Below, piece by piece: positions 8,703-16,893 of a stretch of 64,000 nt of DNA. This DNA comes from Uliginosibacterium sp036017065 (GTDB lineage: Bacteria > Pseudomonadota > Gammaproteobacteria > Burkholderiales > Rhodocyclaceae), in contig NZ_JAYXHR010000001.1 in NCBI RefSeq assembly GCF_036017065.1, positions 1,302,001 through 1,366,000 on the forward strand, given 5' to 3'. Below the pieces are notes generated by a model. It was not told where the DNA came from, did not search any database, and saw nothing but the letters and a program-made list of their open reading frames with translations. Position 1 is the stretch's first letter, and each line of letters starts with the position of its first letter. A program made the position numbers and the translations under genes.

Positions 8703-9248
8703 TCACTGGCTCACGATTGCCGCTGAACCAAGCACTTGAAGTTGTGCAGTCGCCGAAGAGGCGGTGGTAAGAGTGAACAACATTTTTCTCGCCGAGTTTG
8801 GAACTGACCACTCGTAGGAAACGGTTTGAGTCAGACCATTTGCAGTGGTTTGCGCTTGCTCGTTTCTTACCTGCTTGGCGATCAGTGGAGATGGTGCGTT
8901 TGCAACCAAGCCTGTGAACAACTTCGTCGCAGCCTCGGTGCTTGCCCTGCGGCCATGCACAGTGCAGAGGTTCTTTCCACTAGGAAGGGCAAGCACAAAC
9001 GTTCCATGTTTGTCTGGAACCGGCCAAGCGTCGCCGGGCTTGCCTGCCAAGAACATTGCGGCCTTCTCTGGAGGAAGCTTTGGCATCGGCTTCAGCTTTT
9101 CTCGAAGTGTCTCAAGATTTGACAGGTTCTTCAGGCAAAGCGAAGCGTAGATGTTGGCGAATGAATTTGCTTGATCTTCACCTTCTCCCGCGAAGCAAAC
9201 ATTTGACGTCAGGCCAAGCATGAGTATCACGGCGATAAGTTTTGGCAT
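8703..9248 (-). CDS. Integron cassette gene: secreted protein of unknown function
   Basis: 181 aa beginning MPKLIAVILMLGLTSNVCFA, a clear signal peptide cleaved after CFA/GEG. The mature part has two cysteines ('ASLCLKNL' and 'KNLCTVHGRR') that could form a disulfide, and blocks such as 'FLAGKPGDAWPVP' and 'GTFVLALPSG'. It may belong to the NMCC_0638-type secreted/lipoprotein family, but I hold this loosely. The stop codon abuts the attC at 8617-8701. Its upstream flank runs into a 58-bp run of N, so its own promoter or preceding attC cannot be read. Confidence 0.6.
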   Translation of the reverse strand: MPKLIAVILMLGLTSNVCFAGEGEDQANSFANIYASLCLKNLSNLETLREKLKPMPKLPPEKAAMFLAGKPGDAWPVPDKHGTFVLALPSGKNLCTVHGRRASTEAATKLFTGLVANAPSPLIAKQVRNEQAQTTANGLTQTVSYEWSVPNSARKMLFTLTTASSATAQLQVLGSAAIVSQ

Positions 9249-9264
9249 GGGAAATTCTTGTGAA

Positions 9265-9322
9265 NNNNNNNNNNNNNNNNNNNNNNNNNNNNNNNNNNNN
9301 NNNNNNNNNNNNNNNNNNNNNN
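9265..9322. other. Assembly gap (58 N)
   Basis: A run of N separates the cassette genes at 8703-9248 and 9323-9672. An attC site is expected exactly here, because each gene has cassette-like flanks on its other side. A strong palindrome could have stopped assembly. The true size of the gap is unknown. Confidence 0.95.
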
Positions 9323-9672
9323 GTGGCCAGCCGGAACAATGACTCGTCCTGCGGCCAGCTACCGTCATATGTGTAGGACTCTAGGCAGCTAATGTAGCCG
9401 TCCTTGACCCACAGGATCAGCCCGACGCCGTTCGGCAGCTCTGGGTGCTCCGCATGACCCTTGGGCATGTCCTCGATCTTCCAGCGTGCGTCATCTAGCA
9501 GTGGCGCGCCCGGTTTTACGGCAAGGTCCGTGTAAAGCCCAACGCCCGTGTAGTCGCGGGAAGCGCACTTGGCAGCAGCTAGCTGGGCAAGAATCACATC
9601 TCCGTGCGGGTCAGCAGTCGCTATGACTTCGATTGCTCGCCGCTCATACGCGCTGAGTTCTTCCATGGCCAT
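9323..9672 (-). CDS. Integron cassette gene, unknown function (3' end in gap)
   Basis: 116 codons are visible before the N run. The protein begins MAMEELSAYERRAIEVIATA; a second ATG at 9666 is equally possible. No signal peptide or membrane segment is seen. The tail 'GVGLILWVKDGYISCLESYTYDG' resembles a short sheet-forming motif found in several uncharacterised cassette proteins. The start overlaps the GTTAGAT core of the attI-like site on its right, so this would be the first cassette of array 1. The function is unknown. Confidence 0.55.
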
Positions 9673-9709
9673 CTAACTATCAATTTATCCGGCAGAACTG
9701 CTGGATAAC
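9671..9709 (-). other. attI-like site heading array 1
   Basis: Minus strand: GTTATCCAGCAGTTCTGCCG, then GATAAATTGATAGTTAGAT. It shares the skeleton GTTAnnCAGCA...CTGC...TAAA...AGTTAGnT with the stronger site at 37589-37625 and, from memory, with attI1 of class 1 integrons. It lies directly before the first cassette start. No integrase gene is found in the window. The assignment is weaker than for the second site. Confidence 0.4.
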
Positions 9710-9887
9710 CTGGCGCGTTGCCGGAGAACCACAGAGCCTGCCTTCGTTGGAAACGCCCTCCGGTCAAGGGTTTCGGCTGGAGCACTGTGTTCATGCACAG
9801 GTATAAATGCCTGCAAGAAGCAGCAGGCCTGCCGGAGTGTAGCCATGGCTGGTCCGGCATGTCACTTGGGTGCGGCCTCCCGGACAA

Positions 9888-10128
9888 GCACGGCCCCACT
9901 TCCCCTCTGCAGCCGCCGAGCAGCACAGCCATGACGAGGGATCGCGCGTAGCGCGACGGCGAGGACTGTCTGAGCACCGAGCGTAGCGAGGGCGAGTTCC
10001 GCAGCCGCTCGTCATGGCGCGCAGCGCAGGGGACCCTGCGAAGCACGGCGGCGGAAGTGGGGCGCGTTCTCTGCATACTCTCTGCCGCGCAGCAGAGAGT
10101 ATGTCGCCCGCCGGGGCGAACTCCCGGC
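9888..10128 (-). repeat. Dispersed ~250-bp repeat, copy 2 (reverse)
   Basis: Same element as at 7605-7860 but inverted, so the two face each other across cassette array 1. The hairpin is 10074-10103 (CATACTCTCTGC / GCAGAGAGTATG, loop CGCGCA). A third copy of the arm sequence (TTCTCTGC) lies just beyond it at 10067-10074. Similarity to copy 3 extends ~20 bp further outwards (TCACCCGTTACGCAG on the minus strand). Parts of this stretch form open frames, but these are repeat-derived. Confidence 0.85.
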
Positions 10129-10194
10129 ACTGCGTAACGGGTGAGCACGGGCTCCCCGGCGGGATCCGGTAGAGCACAACTTCAAAGACAACGT

Positions 10195-10300
10195 CGCTGG
10201 ATTCCCGCCCTTCGGCAAGCTCAGGGACCGCGCGGGAATGACGGTGCGTGGCGCCTGCATGTGAATGCCCGCTTACCGTTCTGAGCGGGAATGACGGAGC
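10195..10300. repeat. REP-type palindromes
   Basis: Two degenerate REP units, each pairing ATTCCCGC or TGCCCGC with GCGGGAAT and ending in GACGG. The same class recurs at 18058-18142 and 22628-22936. They lie between the repeat copy 2 and the SDR gene, where no coding sequence is seen. Confidence 0.65.
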
Positions 10301-10406
10301 TGGGGTGGTGCAGGCCTCCACCGTGTCCGCTCGGAAGACCACGCGGACATCTCGGCAAGCCAGAGTCTCGCTGCGACGCCGATGCACCGCGAGGGGCCTT
10401 GACCGG

Positions 10407-11180
10407 TCACACCACCCCCGACGTCCCCCCATCCACATTGACGCTCGCCCCCGTCACATAGCTCGCCGCATCCGACACCAGGAAGGCGATCACATTCGCC
10501 GCCTCACGCGCCTCGCCCACGCGTCCGAGTGGCACGTTGAGGCCGATCTTCGCGTAGTGCTCCTGCACCGTCACGCCAGCACGCGCAGCGGAACGCTCCT
10601 GCTGTCCGCTCTTGAACACGCCGACAGTCACGGTGTTAACAAGGATGTTGTCGGCGGCGTATTCCTTGGACAGCGCCTTGGTGAGTGCGATGCCCGCGGC
10701 GCGCGTCACCGACGTGGGCACCGAGCGAGCGGCCGGCTGCTTGCCGCCGATGGTGGTGATGTTGACGATGCGGCCACCGCCCTGCTTGCGCAGGTGCGGC
10801 AAGGCGGCGCGGCTGACGCGCACTGCCGCGAAGAGCTTGAGGTCCAGGTCCTGCTGCCACACTTCGTCGGTGACGTTCTCGAAGGCAGCGGCACTCGACG
10901 TGCCGGCGTTGTTCACCACGATGTCGAGGCGGCCGAAGTGCGCGACGGCTGCCTGCACAAGGCGCGTCACGTCATCCGGCTTCGTCACGTCGGCCACCAC
11001 CGCCAGCACCTGTCCACCCGCGGCGCGGATCACATCCGCCACGTCGTTCAACGGCCCTTCACGCCGCGCGGCGATGACCACGCGTGCGCCTTCCGCTGCC
11101 AGCAGTTCCGCCGTCGCGCGGCCGATGCCATCGCTGCCGCCGGTGATGAGTGCCACCTTGTCGTCCAGTCCCAGATTCAT
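10407..11180 (-). CDS. SDR-superfamily protein with altered active site
   Basis: 257 aa from ATG 11180. The cofactor motif 'ALITGGSDGIGRATAELLA' (TGxxxGIG), 'NNAG' and the C-terminal 'YVTGASVNVDGG' are those of classical short-chain dehydrogenases. The catalytic region reads 'IVNITTIGG...TSVTRAAGIAL', where the usual Ser and YxxxK are replaced by Thr and TxxxR. Normal hydride-transfer chemistry is therefore doubtful; it may act on an unusual substrate or be non-catalytic. It is divergent from the TauD-like gene across a 447-bp gap, so a shared regulatory region is likely. Confidence 0.85.
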   Translation of the reverse strand: MNLGLDDKVALITGGSDGIGRATAELLAAEGARVVIAARREGPLNDVADVIRAAGGQVLAVVADVTKPDDVTRLVQAAVAHFGRLDIVVNNAGTSSAAAFENVTDEVWQQDLDLKLFAAVRVSRAALPHLRKQGGGRIVNITTIGGKQPAARSVPTSVTRAAGIALTKALSKEYAADNILVNTVTVGVFKSGQQERSAARAGVTVQEHYAKIGLNVPLGRVGEAREAANVIAFLVSDAASYVTGASVNVDGGTSGVV

Positions 11181-11627
11181 GTTGCTTCCTTGTTGATGAA
11201 TGTCGTGCGGTGTCTTGACTACCGTGGATTCCCATAAGCAATGCGCGCACCAGCATATGCCTGAACCCTGCGAAGCCTGATGGCAGGCCGGCACACGCGC
11301 GGCGATGCAGCCTGACATCTGAGCAGGGCGAAGCACGCCGGCCCGTTGGTGCTGATTCCTGCGCAGCACGCGCTCGTCCTGGCAAGGCCTCGTTCCACCC
11401 TGCATCACTTGCGGAGGACGATCACCGACAGCGGGCTGCATGTATGTCCGTATGACATGGAAAACCAGCAGGGCCGCGGCTTTTCCGTACATCGCGCACG
11501 TCATGGCGACACGCCCGACAGGTTGCAGGTTCCCTTGTCTCTCTCCTTGGCATGAAGGTTGCGGAATGGGTGCCACGCGTCTGCACAACGACGCAGACGC
11601 CTTCGCCACCCATATCAGGAGAACGAC
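11181..11627. other. Intergenic regulatory region between divergent SDR and TauD-like genes
   Basis: 447 bp without a convincing gene. A partial match to the window's shared box (ATAAGCAAtgcgc) lies at 11234-11246. The rest has no clear terminator or repeat. AGGAG at 11617-11621 serves the TauD-like start. Confidence 0.5.
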
Positions 11628-12557
11628 ATGAGCATAGAAGTGATTCCCGTAGCAGGCCGCATCGGTGCAGAGATCCGTGGCGTGAGTCTCGCCCCCGATC
11701 TGGACGCGCAAACCGTCGCCGACATCCGCAAGGCGCTGCTGCAGCACAAGGTCATCTTCTTCCGCGGCCAACACCATCTGGACGACCTGAAGCAGGAATC
11801 GCTGACCACGCTGTTCGGCGGCAAGCCGGTGGCGCACCCGACCTCGCTGCCCAAGGCCGGCAGCGACAGCAAGGTGATCCTGGAACTGGACTCCAACCAC
11901 GGTGGCCGTGCCGACTCCTGGCACACCGACGTGACCTTCGTGGAGGCGTACCCGCGCGCGTCCATCCTGCGGGGCGTGAAGATTCCGCCGGCCGGTGGCG
12001 ACACAGTGTGGGCCAACACCGCCACTGCTTACGAGCGCCTGCCCGAGCACCTGCGCGAGCTGGCCGACAAGCTGTGGGCGGTGCACAGCAACGAGTACGA
12101 CTACGCGCTGCGCCGTGGCACGCCGACCGAGGCGGAGAAGAAGCACTACGCGCAGTTCGCCTCCACGCTGTACGAGACCGAGCACCCGGTGGTGCACGTG
12201 CATCCGGAAACCGGCGAGCGCTCGCTGATCCTCGGCCACTTCGTGCGCAACTTCGTCGGCTACTCCAAGCCGGAATCCATTCAGCTGTTCAACCTGTTCC
12301 AGACCTACATCACCCGACTGGAGAACACGGTGCGCTGGCGCTGGGCCGAAGGCGACGTGGCGGTGTGGGACAACCGCGCCACGCAGCACTACGCGATCAA
12401 CGACTACGGCGACCAGCACCGCATCGTGCGCCGTGTGACGGTGGATGGCGAAGTGCCGGTGAGCGTGGACGGTCGTCGCAGCGTGTCGCGCACGCAGGTG
12501 CCGAACCCCCGTCAGGCACAACAGGCTGCACAGCCGGCCGAAGCCGTCGCGGCCTGA
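11628..12557 (+). CDS. TauD/TfdA-family 2-oxoglutarate-dependent dioxygenase (AtsK-like)
   Basis: 309 aa. Fe(II)- and 2-oxoglutarate-dependent oxygenase that would cleave the C-S or C-O bond of a sulfonate or alkyl sulfate, releasing sulfite or sulfate in the cytosol. The metal ligands are visible as H-x-D in 'WHTDVTF' (~residue 98) and a distal His in 'ATQHYAINDYGDQHRIVRR', whose Arg binds 2-oxoglutarate. The start at 11628 has AGGAG 7 bp upstream; an earlier in-frame start lacks one. It heads a cluster with an ABC transporter and amidase. A 10-bp hairpin separates it from the next gene. Confidence 0.88.
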   Translation: MSIEVIPVAGRIGAEIRGVSLAPDLDAQTVADIRKALLQHKVIFFRGQHHLDDLKQESLTTLFGGKPVAHPTSLPKAGSDSKVILELDSNHGGRADSWHTDVTFVEAYPRASILRGVKIPPAGGDTVWANTATAYERLPEHLRELADKLWAVHSNEYDYALRRGTPTEAEKKHYAQFASTLYETEHPVVHVHPETGERSLILGHFVRNFVGYSKPESIQLFNLFQTYITRLENTVRWRWAEGDVAVWDNRATQHYAINDYGDQHRIVRRVTVDGEVPVSVDGRRSVSRTQVPNPRQAQQAAQPAEAVAA

Positions 12558-12586
12558 GCCTTTCTCCGACGAACGACAACGCGAGA

Positions 12587-12611
12587 CACGCCGGATACGC
12601 CATCCGGCGTG
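12587..12611 (+). terminator. Intercistronic hairpin
   Basis: Perfect 10-bp stem CACGCCGGAT / ATCCGGCGTG with loop ACGCC. No U-tract follows, so it is more likely an mRNA-stabilising or attenuating element between the dioxygenase and transporter genes than a full terminator. Confidence 0.5.
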
Positions 12612-12654
12612 CCTCCCCCTCCCTCCAGAACTACCCCGAGCCCACGAGCCCATC

Positions 12655-13698
12655 ATGAGAAAAATCGCATCGCTGTTGCTGAACCTCGCCGCCGTCGCCG
12701 CCGGCCTGACCGCCGGCGCCGTCTTCGCGCAGAACAACGCACCCAAGCTGGAAGTGAAGGAAATCCGCTACCAGGGCTGGGCCACGCAGGTGACCTTCCC
12801 GGAACTCGCCGAAGACCTCGGCTACCTGGCCCCGCTGAAACTGAACTGGGTGGGCAACACCATCAGCGGCCCGCAGGACGTGCAGTCGGTGGCCACCGGT
12901 GACATCGACATCGGCGGTGCCTTCAACGGCGCCATCCTGAAGCTGATCGCGGCCAAGGCGCCCATCAAGCCAGTGCTGGGCCACTACGGCATCGACGAGA
13001 AGAACTACCACGGCTTCTTCGTGCTGAACGACAGCCCGATCAAGAACGCCCGCGACCTCATCGGCAAGAAGGTGGGCGTCAACACGCTGGGCGCGCACAT
13101 CGAGTTCACGCTGCGCGAGTACCTGTCGCGCAATGGCCTGACGCCGGCCGAGATCAAGCAGGTGACGCTGGTGGCGCTGCCGCCGGTGAACACCGAGCAG
13201 GCGCTGCGCCAGGGGCAGATCGACGTGGCCGCGCTGTTCAGCGTGCTGCGTGACAAGGCGGTGGAGCGCGGCGGCATCCGCACCCTCTTCACCGACTACG
13301 AGCTGTTCGGCAAGTTCACCGCCGGCACCTACGTGCTGAACGAGAAGTTCATCAAGGCCAACCCCAACGCGACCCGCCACCTGGTGACCGGCGTGGCCCG
13401 CGCCATCGACTGGGCGCAGACGCAACCGGTGGAAGTCGTGCGCGCCCGCTTCGAGAAGATCATCGTCGCCCGCAAGCGCAACGAAGACACCTCCAGCCTC
13501 GCGTACTGGAAGAGCACCGGCATCGCCAACAAGGGCGGCGTGGTGGATGACCGCGAGCTGCAGATCTGGATCGACTGGCTGGTCAAGGACGGTCTGCTGA
13601 AGCCGGGCCAGTTGAAGGCGAGCCAGGCCTACACCAACGCCTACAACGACTACGCGAAGAACCCGCCCGTCGCTTCGGCGAACACTTCAGCCAAGTAA
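12655..13698 (+). CDS. ABC transporter periplasmic binding protein (SsuA/NMT1-like)
   Basis: 347 aa with signal peptide 'LLLNLAAVAAGLTAGAVFAQ'. The mature fold is a type 2 periplasmic binding protein of the sulfonate/nitrate/taurine class: 'QDVQSVATGDIDIGGAFNGA' (first ligand loop), 'LIGKKVGVNTLGAHIEFTLREYL' (in part) and 'NTEQALRQGQIDVAALFS'. Genes for the ATPase (21-bp gap) and permease follow. Because the operon starts with an oxygenase acting on sulfonates or sulfate esters, such a compound is the likely ligand. One of six proteins of this class in the window. Confidence 0.88.
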   Translation: MRKIASLLLNLAAVAAGLTAGAVFAQNNAPKLEVKEIRYQGWATQVTFPELAEDLGYLAPLKLNWVGNTISGPQDVQSVATGDIDIGGAFNGAILKLIAAKAPIKPVLGHYGIDEKNYHGFFVLNDSPIKNARDLIGKKVGVNTLGAHIEFTLREYLSRNGLTPAEIKQVTLVALPPVNTEQALRQGQIDVAALFSVLRDKAVERGGIRTLFTDYELFGKFTAGTYVLNEKFIKANPNATRHLVTGVARAIDWAQTQPVEVVRARFEKIIVARKRNEDTSSLAYWKSTGIANKGGVVDDRELQIWIDWLVKDGLLKPGQLKASQAYTNAYNDYAKNPPVASANTSAK

Positions 13699-13719
13699 GT
13701 ACACGTCCAGGAGCCCGAC

Positions 13720-14586
13720 ATGAGCACCCCGACGAGCGCCATCAAGATCCGCTTCGAGCAGGTCGGCAAGCAGTTCACCGTGCGCGGCAAGCGCGGTGAG
13801 CCGGCGCAGACCTTCACCGCCCTGCAGGACATCTCGCTGGACGTGCGCGAGGGGGAATTCCTCACCCTCGTGGGGCCCAGCGGCTGCGGCAAGTCCACGC
13901 TGCTGGACCTGCTGGGTGGCCTCACCACGCCCAGCACCGGCCGCATCCTGCTGGACGGGAAACCCATCACCGGCTCCGGCCGCGACCGCGGCATCGTGTT
14001 CCAGCAGTACGCGCTGTACCCGTGGCGCACCGCCTTGCAGAACGTCGAGTTCGGCCTGGAGATCGGCGGCGAGAAGGCCAGCGTGCGACGCGAGCGTGCC
14101 GAGTACTACCTGTCGCTGGTCGGCCTGTCGGCCTTTGCGGACCGCTACCCGCACGAGCTGTCCGGCGGCATGAAGCAGCGCGTGGCCATCGCGCGCAGCC
14201 TGGCCTACGACCCGCAGGTGCTGCTGATGGACGAGCCCTTCGCCGCACTCGACGCGCAGACCCGTGAGTCCTTGCAGGAAGAGCTGCTGCACATCTGGCA
14301 GAGCACCGGCAAGACCATCATCTTCATCACCCACGGCATCGACGAGGCGGTGGTGCTGGGCCAGCGCGTGGCGGTGATGACGGCGCGCCCCGGCCGCATC
14401 AAGACGGTGGTGGAAGTACCGCCGGAACTGCATGCGGACACCGACGACGTGCGTGCCCTGCCCCTGTTCGGCGAAGTACGCCACCACATCTGGAGCCTGC
14501 TGCGTCATGAAGTGAGCCAGGCCCAGCAAGACAATGCCGGCGGCAAGCGTGCGCCGGCCAAGGAGGAGGAGTCCGCCCATGCCTAG
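13720..14586 (+). CDS. ABC transporter ATP-binding protein (SsuB-like)
   Basis: 288 aa. Walker A 'GPSGCGKST', Q-loop 'VFQQYALYPWRT', signature 'LSGGMKQRVAIARSL', Walker B 'VLLMDEPFAALD' and the H-loop His in 'IFITHGIDEAV' are all intact. The pattern 'LYPW' after the Q-loop is typical of nitrate/sulfonate/taurine importers. It overlaps the permease gene by 8 bp, so the two are translationally coupled. Confidence 0.9.
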   Translation: MSTPTSAIKIRFEQVGKQFTVRGKRGEPAQTFTALQDISLDVREGEFLTLVGPSGCGKSTLLDLLGGLTTPSTGRILLDGKPITGSGRDRGIVFQQYALYPWRTALQNVEFGLEIGGEKASVRRERAEYYLSLVGLSAFADRYPHELSGGMKQRVAIARSLAYDPQVLLMDEPFAALDAQTRESLQEELLHIWQSTGKTIIFITHGIDEAVVLGQRVAVMTARPGRIKTVVEVPPELHADTDDVRALPLFGEVRHHIWSLLRHEVSQAQQDNAGGKRAPAKEEESAHA

Positions 14587-15469
14587 TGCAGAACTGATTG
14601 CGGAACTGCCCGGCGCACTGGCGCCGGCCGGCAACGCACCGACCAATACGGAATCGGCCAGGGAAAGCAGCGCGACGCGACTGCTGTCGCGTGTCGCGGC
14701 CATCGCCTCCAACTGGTTCGACCGCTCCGTCGTGCTGCTGGCCATCGTCGCCATCTGGGAGATCGCACCGCGGCTTGAGCTCACCGACCCGGCCTTCCTG
14801 CCGCCGCTGTCCGAAGTGCTGCGGGCAGGCTGGGAGCTGGCGCTCAACGGGCAACTCGCCGAGCACACCGGCGCCAGCCTGCTGCGCGTCGGCGTCGGCT
14901 TCGCCATCTCGCTGCTGTATGCCATTCCCCTGGGGCTGGCGATCGGCTGGTACCCACGCGTGGCGCGCCTGCTCAACCCGCTGATCGAGATCCTGCGCAA
15001 CACCGCGCCGCTGGCCCTGCTGCCGGTGTTCATCCTGCTGCTGGGTATCGGTGAGGTGTCGAAGATCTCGCTGGTGGTCTTCTCCTGCTCCTGGCCGCTG
15101 CTGCTGAACACCATCGCTGCCGTGCAACAGGTAGACCCCCTGCTGATCAAGTCGGCCCGCACCATGGGCGCAACGCCGCTGCAGCTGTTCACCAAGGTGA
15201 TCCTGCCCGGCTCGGTGCCGACCATCTTCGTCGGCGTGCGGCTGGCCAGCGCGGCCGCGGTGCTGGTGCTGGTGGCTTCCGAGATGGTGGGCGCCAAGGC
15301 AGGTCTGGGCTTCCTCATCATCTACTCGCAGTACAACTTCCAGGTCGCCCAGATGTACTTCGGCATCCTCGGCATCACCGCCATCGGCCTGGTGTTCAAC
15401 GCCACGCTGGTGTGGCTGGAACGCCGCCTCACCGGCTGGCGCCCCGCCACGGAAGGGAAGACAGCATGA
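14579..15469 (+). CDS. ABC transporter permease (SsuC-like)
   Basis: 296 aa with a ~45-residue polar N-terminus and about six membrane helices. The EAA loop reads 'SARTMGATPLQLFTKVILPGSVPTI', matching the binding-protein-dependent permease consensus. The start ATG at 14579 overlaps the ATPase stop. The stop overlaps the amidase start (ATGA). It would pair with the adjacent ATPase as a homodimeric pore. Confidence 0.9.
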   Translation: MPSAELIAELPGALAPAGNAPTNTESARESSATRLLSRVAAIASNWFDRSVVLLAIVAIWEIAPRLELTDPAFLPPLSEVLRAGWELALNGQLAEHTGASLLRVGVGFAISLLYAIPLGLAIGWYPRVARLLNPLIEILRNTAPLALLPVFILLLGIGEVSKISLVVFSCSWPLLLNTIAAVQQVDPLLIKSARTMGATPLQLFTKVILPGSVPTIFVGVRLASAAAVLVLVASEMVGAKAGLGFLIIYSQYNFQVAQMYFGILGITAIGLVFNATLVWLERRLTGWRPATEGKTA

Positions 15470-16854
15470 GCGTGACGACACCCGCCACCCGTACGGCCAC
15501 CAACCCGGCTGACCTCTCCGCCGTCGAACTCGCGACGCTGTATCGCCGCAAGACGCTGTCACCGGTGGAGGCCCTGCAGGCCATCCTCGCGCGCATCGAA
15601 GCCACGCAGCCGGTCTACAACGCCTACCGCTACGTCGATACCGGCGGCGCGCTGGCGCAGGCCGTGGCCTCGCAGCAGCGCTGGCTGCGCGGCACACCGC
15701 TGGGCCCGCTGGACGGAGTACCAGTGGCCTTCAAGGACCTGCTGCACGTGAAGGACTGGCCGACGCGCAAGGGCAGCCTCGCCACGCCGGACACCCCGCA
15801 GCCCGAGGACTCGCCGGCCGCCGCGCGCCTGCGCGAAGCCGGCGCCGTGCTGCTGGGCAAGACCAACACCGCGGAGTTCGGCTGGAAGGGGCTGACCGAA
15901 ACCGCGCTCACCGGCATCACCCGCAACCCGTGGAACCCGGACTACACGCCCACCGGCAGCAGCGGCGGCGCGGCCGTGGCTGCCGCGCTGGGCCTCGGCC
16001 CGCTGCAGGTCGCTACCGATGGTGGCGGCTCGATCCGCGTGCCGGCTTCGGTCAGCGGCGTGTTCGGTCTGAAGCCGAGTTACGGACGCGTGCCGGGTTT
16101 TCCGCCGGCGCATAACGGCAACCTCTTCCACATCGGGCCGATCACCCGCTCGGTGGAGGATGCCGCGCTGCTGCTCAACGTCATCGGCGGTTACGACGCG
16201 CGCGACTGGACCAGCCTGCCGCAGAGCGGACGCGACTGGCGCGTCGGCCTGCAGGACGGCGTGCGCGGCCTGCGCATCGCGTGGAGCCCCACGCTCGGTT
16301 ACGTGAAGCTGGCGCCGCACATCGAGTCCATCCTGCGCGAAGCGGTCAGCGTGTTCGCGCAACTCGGCGCCGTGGTGGAGGAAGTCGATCCCGGCTTCGC
16401 CGATCCGCGTCCCATCCTCGACGTGCTGGCCGCCGAGCGCGCGATCCGTCTGAAGCGCGAGATCGCCCCGGAGAAGTTCGACCAGGTCGATCCGGAGATC
16501 CGCGCCGCGGTGGAACGCGCCAGCGTCTACACGCTGTCGGACTTCGTGGCCGCCAACGAGCAGCGCCAGGAACTCGCCATCCACCTGCGCCGCTTCCACG
16601 AACGCTACGACCTGCTGCTGACGCCGGTGGTGGCCGACTCGGTGCCGAAGATCGGCGAGCGCGCCAACGCGCCCTACAACGTGCCTTTCAACCTCACCCA
16701 GCAACCCGCCGCCTCGGTGCCTGCCGGCTTCGATGCGCTGGGCCTGCCGGTCGGCCTGCACATCGTCGGTCCGCAGCATCGCGACGGCCTGGTGCTACGC
16801 GCGGCACGCGCCTTCGAATCGGCGCGGCCGACACGCTGGCCGGAGCCGCGCTGA
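15466..16854 (+). CDS. Amidase-signature-family hydrolase
   Basis: 462 aa, starting in an ATGA overlap with the permease. The Ser-cisSer-Lys triad is visible: Lys in 'VPVAFKDLLHVKD' (~residue 86), Ser in 'PTGSSGGAAVAAALGLG' (~163) and Ser in 'ATDGGGSIRVPAS' (~187). These enzymes hydrolyse amides in the cytosol; substrates vary from small amides to aryl and amino-acid amides. Its place inside a sulfonate-type import operon suggests that the imported compound contains an amide bond, an inference only. Confidence 0.88.
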   Translation: MSVTTPATRTATNPADLSAVELATLYRRKTLSPVEALQAILARIEATQPVYNAYRYVDTGGALAQAVASQQRWLRGTPLGPLDGVPVAFKDLLHVKDWPTRKGSLATPDTPQPEDSPAAARLREAGAVLLGKTNTAEFGWKGLTETALTGITRNPWNPDYTPTGSSGGAAVAAALGLGPLQVATDGGGSIRVPASVSGVFGLKPSYGRVPGFPPAHNGNLFHIGPITRSVEDAALLLNVIGGYDARDWTSLPQSGRDWRVGLQDGVRGLRIAWSPTLGYVKLAPHIESILREAVSVFAQLGAVVEEVDPGFADPRPILDVLAAERAIRLKREIAPEKFDQVDPEIRAAVERASVYTLSDFVAANEQRQELAIHLRRFHERYDLLLTPVVADSVPKIGERANAPYNVPFNLTQQPAASVPAGFDALGLPVGLHIVGPQHRDGLVLRAARAFESARPTRWPEPR

Positions 16855-16893
16855 GCCCTCATCCACCATCCACCACTTACAACGATCAGAAAA

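Noticed and set aside
9791..10438. Open frames within repeat copy 2, and similar ones in the other copies
   Set aside because: They arise from the dispersed repeat, differ in frame and length between copies, and have no RBS or domain.
10407..12746. A 779-codon open frame on the minus strand covering the SDR gene and the whole TauD-like gene
   Set aside because: Only the last 257 codons encode the SDR. The rest is antisense to a clear dioxygenase gene, as often happens in high-GC DNA.
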